NCBI GenBank assembly: GCA_023430845.1
Contig: JAEYYJ010000356.1
Coordinates: 1 to 12,153, forward strand
Reading direction: 5' to 3'
Source of the DNA: Pseudomonadota bacterium
GTDB lineage: Bacteria > Pseudomonadota > Alphaproteobacteria > Rhizobiales > Hyphomicrobiaceae
DNA length: 12,153 bases
In this document: positions 1-6,800 of the stretch, one piece after another
Layout of the letters: each line of letters begins with the position of its first letter
How positions within the stretch are numbered: the stretch's first letter is position 1
Translations under genes and position numbers: made by a program
Notes under the pieces: generated by a model
What the model saw: only the letters and a program-made list of their open reading frames with translations
Database searches by the model: none
What the model was told of the DNA's origin: nothing

Positions 1-783
1 CATTCCGGCCGACTGCCCGAGCGGTCGGACATCCTGCTCTCAGCTCGCGACGTGCACTTCGCGCGCGCCGGCCGGACCATTCTCGAGGGCGTGGACCTCG
101 ATCTCGCGCCGGGCGAGATCGTCACGCTGATCGGCCCCAATGGCGCCGGCAAGACCACCCTCGTGCGCATCCTGCTCGGCCTGGAACGCCCCGATCGCGG
201 AACAATCACGCGCAGCCACGGTCTGACCGTCGGATACGCCCCCCAGCGCTTCGATCGCGATCCTGCAATTCCCATGACCGTCGCGCGCTTTCTCGCGCTC
301 GGCAGCCAACACACGCCTGCGCAAGCTGAAGCCGCCCTCGGCGAGGTCGGCGCGACACGCGTGATCGGCCAGCAGCTCTCGCAGCTCTCTGGCGGCGAGC
401 TTCAGCGTGTTGTCCTTGCACGTGCGCTCTTGCGGCAGCCGAAACTTCTCGTTCTCGATGAGCCGGTGCGCGGCGTCGACTACACGGGCGAGGCGGAGTT
501 GTACGACCTTATCGGGCGCATTCGCGACGCGCGCGGTGTCGGCATCCTGCTCGTCAGCCACGATCTGCACGTCGTTATGGCGCAGAGCGACCGCGTCATT
601 TGCGTGAACCGTCACATCTGCTGTTCTGGCCAGCCCGAGGCGGTCGCGCAGCATCCCGAGTATGTGCGGCTCTTCGGCGCCGAGGCAGCGCGCTCCTTCG
701 CCGTCTACCAGCACCAGCACGATCACAGCCACGACCTCACGGGCGCAGCGTTGCCCGTGAAAGAGGATAGCGGCGAGCGTTAG
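1..783 (+). CDS. znuC: Zinc ABC transporter ATP-binding protein ZnuC (5' end outside window)
   Basis: This is the ATPase subunit of a high-affinity zinc importer, which powers the ZnuB permease fed by the periplasmic ZnuA. The reading frame is open to the left edge, and the residues before the GTG at 52 already look like ABC N-terminal sequence (SARDVHF), so the true start lies upstream. Numbering from that GTG, the Walker A motif GPNGAGKTT is at about 28-36, the signature LSGGELQR at 112-119, Walker B LLVLDEP at 132-138 and the switch histidine in SHD at 170. Two traits separate ZnuC from other metal ABC ATPases: the NRHICCSG stretch at 186-193, and the His-rich tail (HQHDHSH, about 221-227) that may sense or bind zinc. 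The stop is TAG at 781-783. No znuB follows; the next 320 bases are non-coding repeat. Zur regulation is likely from family knowledge, but the promoter is outside the window. Confidence 0.93.
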   Translation, partial: HSGRLPERSDILLSARDVHFARAGRTILEGVDLDLAPGEIVTLIGPNGAGKTTLVRILLGLERPDRGTITRSHGLTVGYAPQRFDRDPAIPMTVARFLALGSQHTPAQAEAALGEVGATRVIGQQLSQLSGGELQRVVLARALLRQPKLLVLDEPVRGVDYTGEAELYDLIGRIRDARGVGILLVSHDLHVVMAQSDRVICVNRHICCSGQPEAVAQHPEYVRLFGAEAARSFAVYQHQHDHSHDLTGAALPVKEDSGER

Positions 784-785
784 CT

Positions 786-1032
786 CGCGCCGTTGGCGCG
801 ACGGGGCTTTCGCCCCTGGCCCCAATCGGGGAGACCCCGAACCCCCTTCTTTTTATGACTTGGAGTTCGCCGCAGGCGGGCCATGTCCCTTCTTCCGCAA
901 GAGCAGGGAGAAGGGATCCCGTCGCGTTCGCCGCAAACTCCAAGTCCATAAAAGCGGGGTTCCGGGGGTGTCCCCCGGTCGGGTGCAGGGCTGAAGCCCT
1001 GCTCGTGGCAAAGCCACGAAGCGCCGAAGGCG
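786..1032. repeat. Compound palindromic element (nested and tandem hairpins)
   Basis: The 320 bases between znuC and the next gene hold no credible gene but are packed with inverted repeats. The core is an imperfect long inverted repeat with arms 851-867 and 936-953: 11 bp plus 6 bp, separated by one bulged base at 947. Inside it is a perfect 8-bp stem, 886-893 with 909-916. Flanking it are short stem-loops at 786-791/795-800, 803-807/812-816, 820-823/828-831, 962-968/972-978, 985-991/996-1002, 1004-1009/1013-1018 and 1022-1025/1029-1032. The left flank also loosely mirrors the right flank: GGGCTT and runs of C face their complements across the core. The pattern suggests a dispersed REP- or MITE-like intergenic element. 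It has no coding capacity, and no target-site duplication was identified. A role as transcription terminator or mRNA stabiliser for znuC is possible. Confidence 0.7.
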
Positions 1033-1103
1033 AAGGCACAGTCCCATTAACGCCGACCTAACTTCGCTCTGCCATGTTCGCTGCTCTGTGTTGGAGACGT
1101 CGC

Positions 1104-1511
1104 ATGTCATCGCCGAGAGATTTGAGCACCTACCACCAGGAGCGCCGGGCCGACGTCGAAGCATTCAACCGCTCGCAGCTCGGCTTGGGCGGAGAGCGAC
1201 GAGCGAGTGAGATCAAGCGTCGCTTCAGTGCGATATCGCGTCGCCATGAGAGCGCAATACGGACGCGCAAGTGGATACGCCGGAGCCTCATCGGCGCAGT
1301 GATGAGCGGCGCCATCTATCTTGCGATCTGGCTGCTTTCGCCTTGGTCGGTCGGCACCACCGTTCGACACTTTACCGCTGGAGTGAACTGCAAGACCGCC
1401 CGTACCGTGGGCCTGGCTCCAGCCCTGAAAGGCGCGCCAGGCTACTGGTCGCACAACGACGCTGACAGCGATGGCATCGCCTGCGAACCTTGGCCACCGC
1501 GGCGCCGATAA
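1104..1511 (+). CDS. Membrane-anchored Excalibur calcium-binding domain protein
   Basis: This is a 135-residue protein of unknown role. Residues 1-60 are hydrophilic and basic, with many Arg and Lys, and should be cytoplasmic. About 61-79 (SLIGAVMSGAIYLAIWLL) form one membrane helix. The rest would lie in the periplasm and carries an Excalibur motif: Cys96, the GY at about 113-114, and DADSDGIACE at 119-128, the EF-hand-like DxDxDGxxCE calcium site that defines the family. In known proteins this domain ends extracellular nucleases and surface proteins, but here no enzyme domain accompanies it. The ATG at 1104 is preferred over the in-frame ATG at 1074 because GGAG at 1093-1096 sits 7 bases before it. 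The gene ends 2 bases before the convergent MATE gene. The substrate or partner cannot be named. Confidence 0.8.
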   Translation: MSSPRDLSTYHQERRADVEAFNRSQLGLGGERRASEIKRRFSAISRRHESAIRTRKWIRRSLIGAVMSGAIYLAIWLLSPWSVGTTVRHFTAGVNCKTARTVGLAPALKGAPGYWSHNDADSDGIACEPWPPRRR

Positions 1512-1513
1512 CC

Positions 1514-2857
1514 TCAATCCGCTTCCTTCTGCGCCTTCCCCGCGATCAGGCGACGGCATAGCCATGCGCCGAACAGGGCGAAGACACTTGCGCCCGCGAG
1601 GTTGGCACCGATCACGCCCGTCGGCCCCCAGTACATGCCGCCGATCGTCACGACGGGAATCGTACCGAGCGTGGCACGCCCCCAATTGAGCACGGTCGGC
1701 CAGTGCGGATGGCCGAGCGCATTCAATGCTGCGTTGGCAACGAACAGAATGCCGAGAAAGGCAAACATGGGTGAAAGATAAATGCAGTACGTGCGCAGAA
1801 TGGCCGCTGTCTCGCCGGTCGCGTGGAACACGGCGATCAGCGGATCGACGGCAAGCGCCAGCGCGACCCACGCAATGGCCGTGAAGCCGATCGCCGTCAG
1901 GATCGAAACGTCGAAGGCCTCGCTGACGCGCGACCACTGACGCGCGCCGAGGTTCTGCCCGAGCACGGGTCCGACCGCACCGGAGAGAGCGAAAATCGCA
2001 CCGAAAGCAACGGGCGAGATGCGCCCGATCAGCGCCCAGGCCGCGACCGCCGCCGTGCCGTGGCTGGCGATCGCGTAAGTGACATAAGCGTTGGCGACAG
2101 GCGTTGCGAGATTGGTGAGCGTTGCGGGAACCGCAAAATTCAGGATCGTGCGCGCATCGTCAATCACGTCCCTGAGGCGCGGCCATGCGAGGAGATCGTG
2201 CTTGCGCGTGAGCCAGTAGATGCCGAAGCCCGCGACAGCGATGCGCGAAATATTGGTGGCCCATGCAGCGCCGTTAATGCCGAGGCCGAATGTAAAGATG
2301 AAAAGAGGATCGAGCGCGACGTTGACGAAAGCGCCGACGAGCGTGACATTCATCGAGCGGCGCGCATCACCCTGCGATCGGAGGATGGCCGACGAGCACA
2401 TGCCGAGAGATAGGAACGTCATGAACGGCACGAGAATGCGCAGATAGCCGACAGCGAGCGCGTGCGTGCGGCCTTCCGCGCCGATGAGCCGGATGATTTC
2501 CGGCACAAAGATCCACACGATGATGCCGGAGACGGCCGCGAACAGCACCGCGTAGACGTGCGTGCTGGCACTCAGCGATTTGGCGCGTGCAAGATCACCT
2601 GCACCGATAGCGGGCGCGACGAGGGCGCTTGCCGCGATAGCCGTGCCGACGGCGACCGAGAGCAACAGGAATAGCACTGTCGAGGCATAGCCGACGGCCG
2701 CGATGATTTCGACATCGCCGAGCATGCTCAGAAAGAAGACGTTGGCGAGCTCGCCGAGAAAGATCGCCATGAGCCCGAACGCGGCAGCGCCGGTCATGCG
2801 GAGAACGTGTGCGGGGATGGAGCCCGTGACGAAACGGGCCCCGCGGTCGTTCGCCAT
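1514..2857 (-). CDS. MATE family multidrug efflux transporter
   Basis: This 447-residue integral inner-membrane protein is of the usual MATE/NorM length, with about twelve predicted membrane helices. It should export organic cations or drugs in exchange for Na+ or H+. Typical MATE features are visible: the opening MTGAAAFGLMAIFLGELANVFF helix region, the conserved-type stretch around SSAILRSQGDARRSM near residue 160 with NVALDPLFIF soon after, and a second internally related half beginning near FAVPATLTNLATPVAN with GAVGPVLGQNLGA. The start ATG lies 14 bases after the recR stop and has only a weak Shine-Dalgarno (AAGAAAG), so translational coupling to recR is likely. It is the last gene of the ltaE-recR-MATE run and converges on the Excalibur gene. 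The substrate is not deducible. Confidence 0.9.
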   Translation of the reverse strand: MANDRGARFVTGSIPAHVLRMTGAAAFGLMAIFLGELANVFFLSMLGDVEIIAAVGYASTVLFLLLSVAVGTAIAASALVAPAIGAGDLARAKSLSASTHVYAVLFAAVSGIIVWIFVPEIIRLIGAEGRTHALAVGYLRILVPFMTFLSLGMCSSAILRSQGDARRSMNVTLVGAFVNVALDPLFIFTFGLGINGAAWATNISRIAVAGFGIYWLTRKHDLLAWPRLRDVIDDARTILNFAVPATLTNLATPVANAYVTYAIASHGTAAVAAWALIGRISPVAFGAIFALSGAVGPVLGQNLGARQWSRVSEAFDVSILTAIGFTAIAWVALALAVDPLIAVFHATGETAAILRTYCIYLSPMFAFLGILFVANAALNALGHPHWPTVLNWGRATLGTIPVVTIGGMYWGPTGVIGANLAGASVFALFGAWLCRRLIAGKAQKEAD

Positions 2858-2871
2858 TTGGGCTGGCTTTC

Positions 2872-3477
2872 TTAAAGCGTCCGCCGCGAGCGGATCGCGG
2901 CAGCGAGCGTGCCTTCGTCGAGATAGTCGAGCTCACCCCCTACGGGCACCCCGTGCTGCAGTCCGGACACCTTCACATCCGCATCGGCAAGCTGTTCTCG
3001 CACATAGTGCGCCGTCGACTGCCCTTCAACCGTGGCATTGAGGGCGAGCAGCACCTCGCGAACTTCACTCGTATGCGCGCGCTCGACCAGCCGGGCGATA
3101 TTGAGCTGATCGGGCCCAATGCCGTCGAGGGGCGACAAATGTCCGCCGAGCACATGATAGAGGCCGTTGACGACGCCCGCGCGTTCAAGCGCCCAGAGAT
3201 CGCCGATCTCCTCGACGACGACGATGAGCGAGCGATCGCGTCGCGGATCCGCACAGAGCGTGCACGGCGAGACCGTGTCGAGATTGGCGCAGATTTCGCA
3301 CGAAACGAGATTGCGCGCGGCTTCCTGCATGGCGGATGCCAGCGGCTCCAGCAGCTCTTGGCGTCGCTTCAGGAGCGCGAGCGCGGCCTTGCGCGCCGAA
3401 CGCGATCCGAGCCCCGGCAGACGCGCCAGGAGCTGTATCAGGCGCTCGATCTCGGGCCCTGCGATCCTGCCTTTCAT
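2872..3477 (-). CDS. recR: Recombination mediator protein RecR
   Basis: This 201-residue protein is the standard RecR length. RecR works with RecO, and RecF, to load RecA onto SSB-coated single-stranded DNA at gaps. In order it has: a helix-hairpin-helix near the N-terminus ([17 protein letters not shown], about 17-33); a C4 zinc finger with Cys60, Cys63, Cys72 and Cys75 (CEIC...CTLC); and a Toprim domain from about 82 with VVEE, then [18 protein letters not shown]. The reading frame extends upstream to 3549, but homologues begin at [10 protein letters not shown] and an AGGAAAG lies about 10 bases before the ATG at 3477, so that start is chosen. It sits 31 bases after ltaE and 14 before the MATE gene. 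In many bacteria recR follows dnaX and ybaB, so this neighbourhood is a rearranged one. Confidence 0.96.
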   Translation of the reverse strand: MKGRIAGPEIERLIQLLARLPGLGSRSARKAALALLKRRQELLEPLASAMQEAARNLVSCEICANLDTVSPCTLCADPRRDRSLIVVVEEIGDLWALERAGVVNGLYHVLGGHLSPLDGIGPDQLNIARLVERAHTSEVREVLLALNATVEGQSTAHYVREQLADADVKVSGLQHGVPVGGELDYLDEGTLAAAIRSRRTL

Positions 3478-3508
3478 GACACGTGTGCTTTCCTGGCGAG
3501 CGCGATGC

Positions 3509-4594
3509 TCAGCGCCGTCCGCGGCCGCGCGTTTCGCCCGCCACTTCACGCGATGGCGCGACGCCCTGTATTGCCTTCGTCAGGTCGGCGGCGAAGCGAT
3601 CGACCGTATCGGGCGACGTATCCCACGCGCACATCAGGCGGCAACCACCGGCGCCGATGAACGTATAGAACCGCCAGCCCTTCTCGCGAAGCTTGGCTTG
3701 CGCGATCGGCGGGATCTCCGCGAAGACCGCATTCGATTCGACGGGAAACATGAGGTTCACGCCTTCGAGCTGCGTGATGTGATCGGCGAGCCGCTTGGCC
3801 ATGGCATTGGCGTGGCGGGCATTGCGCAACCACACGTCGTTCTCGAGAAGACCGAGCCACGGCGCCGAAACGAAGCGCATCTTCGAGGCAAGCTGTCCGG
3901 CCTGCTTGACGCGCCACGCGAAGTCCTCGGCGAGTTCCTTCTTGAAGAAGACCACCGCCTCGCCGACAGGAAGCCCGTTCTTGGTTCCGCCGAAGCAAAG
4001 CACATCGATTCCCGCCCGCCACGTGATCTCGGACGGATGGCAGCCGAGCGTCGCCACGGCATTGGCGAAGCGCGCGCCATCCATGTGAATGTTGAGCCCG
4101 TGCCGCTTGGCAATGGCCGCAATGGCGCGCAGTTCCTCGACCGTATAGACCGTGCCCACTTCGGTCGATTGCGTGAGCGAAACGGCCTTGGGTTTCGGAA
4201 AATGGATGTCGGTGCGCTTCTTCGCCGTGAACTCGATGATGTCGGGCGTGAGCTTGCCGAACGGTCCCTCGACGGCCAGCAGCTTCGACCCTGCCGAGAA
4301 GAACTCCGGCGCCCCGCACTCGTCCGTCTCGATGTGGCTCAGCTCATGGCAGATCACGGCATGAAAGGGCTGGCACATGGCCGACAGCGTCACCGAATTG
4401 GCGGCCGTGCCATTGAAGACGAAGAAGACATCGCAGTCGGTCTGGAAGAGCGCGCGCAGCCCGTCGCATACCGCCGCCGTCCAGCGATCCTCGCCGTAGG
4501 AAAGCTCGTGGCCTGTGGCATTGGCCCGCTTGAGCGCAGCCATGGCCTCGGGACAGATGCCGGCATTGTTGTCGGAGGCGAAGTGCTGCGTCAT
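3509..4594 (-). CDS. ltaE: Low-specificity L-threonine aldolase
   Basis: This is a PLP-dependent fold-type I enzyme that splits L-threonine or L-allo-threonine to glycine and acetaldehyde in the cytosol. It has 361 residues, close to the family norm. Visible landmarks are the substrate-side opening FASDNNAG, the phosphate-binding FNGTAANS (60-67), His83 in CHELSH that should stack on the PLP ring, MDGARF with Asp172 and Arg175, and FGGTKNG with Lys205 as the Schiff-base lysine. The GTG at 4609 would add five residues (MRNLF) but lacks a ribosome site; the ATG at 4594 has GAGGAA seven bases upstream and gives the usual MTQHFASDN start. It heads the ltaE-recR-MATE run, behind the hairpin that ends the methyltransferase transcript. 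No clear promoter was found in the 131 bases upstream. Confidence 0.93.
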   Translation of the reverse strand: MTQHFASDNNAGICPEAMAALKRANATGHELSYGEDRWTAAVCDGLRALFQTDCDVFFVFNGTAANSVTLSAMCQPFHAVICHELSHIETDECGAPEFFSAGSKLLAVEGPFGKLTPDIIEFTAKKRTDIHFPKPKAVSLTQSTEVGTVYTVEELRAIAAIAKRHGLNIHMDGARFANAVATLGCHPSEITWRAGIDVLCFGGTKNGLPVGEAVVFFKKELAEDFAWRVKQAGQLASKMRFVSAPWLGLLENDVWLRNARHANAMAKRLADHITQLEGVNLMFPVESNAVFAEIPPIAQAKLREKGWRFYTFIGAGGCRLMCAWDTSPDTVDRFAADLTKAIQGVAPSREVAGETRGRGRR

Positions 4595-4683
4595 GAACAA
4601 GTTCCTCACGGGCGGTCCGGCCAGGCAGACGTACTGCCCGCGCCGGCGACCATAGCCGTCCGAGCCCGCAAGGTCATCAGGAA

Positions 4684-4714
4684 GGATGCAGCGCCCATGC
4701 CGGGCGCTGCATCC
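4684..4714 (-). terminator. Perfect 13-bp hairpin after the methyltransferase gene
   Basis: Arms 4684-4696 and 4702-4714 pair perfectly around a 5-base loop, beginning 11 bases beyond the stop of the methyltransferase. The GC-rich stem is followed on the minus strand only by TTCCT rather than a full T-run, so it is an intrinsic-like terminator or a 3' mRNA-stabilising hairpin. It separates the methyltransferase from ltaE. Confidence 0.65.
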
Positions 4715-4725
4715 TCGCGCCCGCT

Positions 4726-5667
4726 CTACCGCACGAGCCTGACCGCGTCGTCCGCGTGATGCTTGAAGCGCCGTCCGAAGGCATGGCGTGCGCCGCTCGT
4801 CACCGAAACGAGCCGTTCGAGTGGCTGGTCACTGCGCTCCGAGTCCGGACGCGAGAGGAAGAACTCGGCGTGCAGGAGGCCATCCTCCTCTTTACCGCGT
4901 GGATCGACACCGACTGCGCGCAGCGCCCCAAGCGTGTCCGAGTACTCACGCTCGGAGTGAAAGCGGCGTTGAACAAATGTCACACTTTCCAGCTTGTCCG
5001 TGACGAGCCGGCGACGTGCCAGCACATCCTGAATAGCGTCGAACGGATAGAGGCGCAGCACGAACGAGGCGACCCAGGGATTGGATGTACGGATAGCGCC
5101 GAGCACGCGCGAAAACGTCTTCTCGGTGACATAGCCGACGCAACCGGTCGAGATCACGAGATCGACGTTCCCGAGAGCGTCGGCAAGTTGTGGCGAAAGG
5201 TCGTTTGTCTCCAGATCCTCGGCAAAGCCCTGGTCGAGTATGCCGGCGCGCGTCGCGTAGCTGATCGCCGGCTTCGAAATGTCGAGGCCGATAAGGCGCG
5301 CGTTCGTCGGACGCGGCCATGACTCGAAGTAGCGGCGATCCAAGGCTGCGACCTCGCTCGGCGTCACGCCGTGCGCCTGCAGATCGGCGTATCGATGTGC
5401 CAGGCGATCCATCGAAAGCGGCGATCGCAACAGGGCAGCATTGATGCCGTAGCTGCATCCGATATCGAGAACGTTGATGGGCCGTCCGCGCAGCTCGGTC
5501 AGCGTATCGCAGAGCCGCCGGAAGATCGGGCGGGCGAGCGCCGGTATGATGTAGTCCAGTCCATGAAGGACGCGAAAGTATTCGCGTGGATCCTCGCGTG
5601 TATAGATCTGATCGAAATTAGCCTTCACATCAGCATATTCCGAATCGAGCGCTTGCTTCGCAGTCAT
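4726..5667 (-). CDS. Class I SAM-dependent methyltransferase
   Basis: This 313-residue soluble protein has a Rossmann-type methyltransferase core. Motif I VLDIGCSYG is at 67-74/75, the acidic residue after strand 2 is Asp129 in LIGLDIS, a further acidic stretch is EDLETNDL at 150-157, and motif IV-like DLVISTGCVGYVT begins at 169. The N-terminal 60 residues (with YTREDPREYFRVLHGLDYIIPA) and the C-terminal stretch after about 270 would hold substrate contacts; the substrate is unknown. The frame stays open to an ATG at 5793, but MTAKQALDSEYADVK at 5667 is chosen because AAAGGAG lies 11 bases before it and the upstream residues are not methyltransferase-like. A well-formed promoter at 5851-5879 would give a leader of about 180 bases. 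The gene is flanked by its own hairpin at 4684-4714 and so looks monocistronic. Confidence 0.85.
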   Translation of the reverse strand: MTAKQALDSEYADVKANFDQIYTREDPREYFRVLHGLDYIIPALARPIFRRLCDTLTELRGRPINVLDIGCSYGINAALLRSPLSMDRLAHRYADLQAHGVTPSEVAALDRRYFESWPRPTNARLIGLDISKPAISYATRAGILDQGFAEDLETNDLSPQLADALGNVDLVISTGCVGYVTEKTFSRVLGAIRTSNPWVASFVLRLYPFDAIQDVLARRRLVTDKLESVTFVQRRFHSEREYSDTLGALRAVGVDPRGKEEDGLLHAEFFLSRPDSERSDQPLERLVSVTSGARHAFGRRFKHHADDAVRLVR

Positions 5668-5850
5668 CGCTCCAGTGGCTCCTTTCATAGATGTTGCAGG
5701 CCCCCACCAAGCCATGCCGTACGGGCGACACACCAGCTTGTGTGCAGGAGGTTCGAACTGCGCGCCTCTCCCCAAGGCACACATAGCGGCCATCAGAGTG
5801 ACGGCCGCTCTCGAAAGCGTCGGGTTGTGATTATTCGCTCAGAGAACGCA

Positions 5851-5879
5851 ATTATACAGCCTGCGGCCGCCGAGTGCAA
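5851..5879 (-). promoter_or_regulatory. Sigma70-type promoter for the methyltransferase gene
   Basis: On the minus strand TTGCAC (5879-5874) is followed, after exactly 17 bases, by a perfect TATAAT (5856-5851). Transcription would start near 5844 and read into the methyltransferase, leaving a leader of about 177 bases before the chosen ATG at 5667. This is the best promoter match seen in the window. Confidence 0.6.
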
Positions 5880-5901
5880 AATCGGCCGCCTATAGGGTCC
5901 A

Positions 5902-5919
5902 AAAACCCAGTAAAATGGG
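5902..5919 (-). terminator. Weak terminator candidate after the SGNH-like gene
   Basis: On the minus strand, just beyond the TGA of the SGNH-like gene, CCCA (5919-5916 complement) and TGGG (5909-5906 complement) can pair around a 6-base loop and are followed by TTTTT. The stem is only 4 bp, so this is a marginal intrinsic terminator, although position and T-run fit. Confidence 0.3.
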
Positions 5920-5921
5920 CC

Positions 5922-6800
5922 TCACGGGGCCTTAGCTGGCTTGCCCGCGGGCTTGTTGGCCTTGTCCTTGTGAAAAAGGCCTGTCGCAATGGCGCGCGCG
6001 AGATATTCGGCGCTGCATTCGTACGACGCCTCGGTCAGCCGCGCGCGAGCCGCCGGCGTTCCCTGCTCGCCGCGCAGACGTGCGAGCGTCTCAACCGCCT
6101 CGTAGCGCCCGACCCGCATAATCCCGAGTTCGGTCGCGACCTTCTTCAAGGCCTTGCGTATCGCCTGATAGTGCGCGTCCTTGGTCAGCGCCTTGGCGTA
6201 CTGAAGCCCGATGAGCGCCACATCCACATCGTGCGCCTTCAACCAGACGAGCGTCTTGCCGAGCGTCTCCTCGAAGTCCTCGATCGGCAACCGTGCGAGC
6301 GCATCGGCCGTACCGACCTGCCACAGCACGAGATCGGGCTCGACGAGCGCCACTTCCATCTTGATGCGCGCGCCCGCATCGCGCGCGAGTTCACCCGAGA
6401 CGCCGCGATGGACGATCTCGACCTGCAGGCCCTTGAAAGTCTGCTCGAGGAACTGCTCGACGAGGTCGTAATAGCCGCCCGCGGCGGGATCACGCCGCAC
6501 GATCGGTGAAGCACCGATCGCGAGAATCCTGATCTTCTGGCGCTCGCGCATGGCTTTCAGCACATTCGGCAAGGGGCTCTGCGTCACGACCTCGGTCGCG
6601 CCGACCTGACACTCGCGCGTGACGGGCGGCAGGTTTTCCTCGGGCTTTGCCTGAGAGGAACCGGCTTGCGCCGCCGCCGGCGCTTCCGGCGCGCCCTGTT
6701 GACCCGATGCGTAGACCGGGAGCCCCGCTATCAGCAGAACGACGAGAGGCAGCCACTTCAGGCTTCCGCTCCAACTCGCGAGCGCCACTCGGCCAGCCAT
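5922..6800 (-). CDS. Exported SGNH/GDSL-like protein with degenerate catalytic site
   Basis: This 292-residue protein has a signal peptide (KWLPLVVLLIAGLPVYA, cleavage near residue 31), an Ala/Pro/Gln linker and a C-terminal Lys/Ala/Pro tail, so it should be periplasmic. The core resembles SGNH hydrolases: RILAIGASP (block I, candidate nucleophile Ser98), HRGVSGE (block II, Gly133), LVLWQVGTAD (block III, 158-166) and SYECSAEYLARAI (block V region, 259-271). In relatives recalled from alphaproteobacteria, block III is WQVGTN and block V is DGLHxxDxSYxC. Here the Asn is Ala165, and the positions of Asp and His are Ala251 and Arg254. Ser and Gly remain, but Asn, Asp and His do not, which suggests a non-catalytic or altered protein. 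The gene overlaps the end of the OpgC-like gene by 43 bases and is probably co-transcribed with it. A GTG at 6788 is an alternative start. Family assignment is good; activity is doubtful. Confidence 0.75.
   Translation of the reverse strand: MAGRVALASWSGSLKWLPLVVLLIAGLPVYASGQQGAPEAPAAAQAGSSQAKPEENLPPVTRECQVGATEVVTQSPLPNVLKAMRERQKIRILAIGASPIVRRDPAAGGYYDLVEQFLEQTFKGLQVEIVHRGVSGELARDAGARIKMEVALVEPDLVLWQVGTADALARLPIEDFEETLGKTLVWLKAHDVDVALIGLQYAKALTKDAHYQAIRKALKKVATELGIMRVGRYEAVETLARLRGEQGTPAARARLTEASYECSAEYLARAIATGLFHKDKANKPAGKPAKAP

Noticed and set aside
40..825. 261-codon open frame on the - strand over znuC
   Set aside because: It is antisense to a full set of ABC ATPase motifs and is a shadow frame.
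3167..4759. 530-codon open frame on the + strand opposite ltaE and recR
   Set aside because: The translation is Arg/His/Glu-rich with no domain, and it lies antisense to two genes with clear catalytic motifs; it is a GC-driven shadow.
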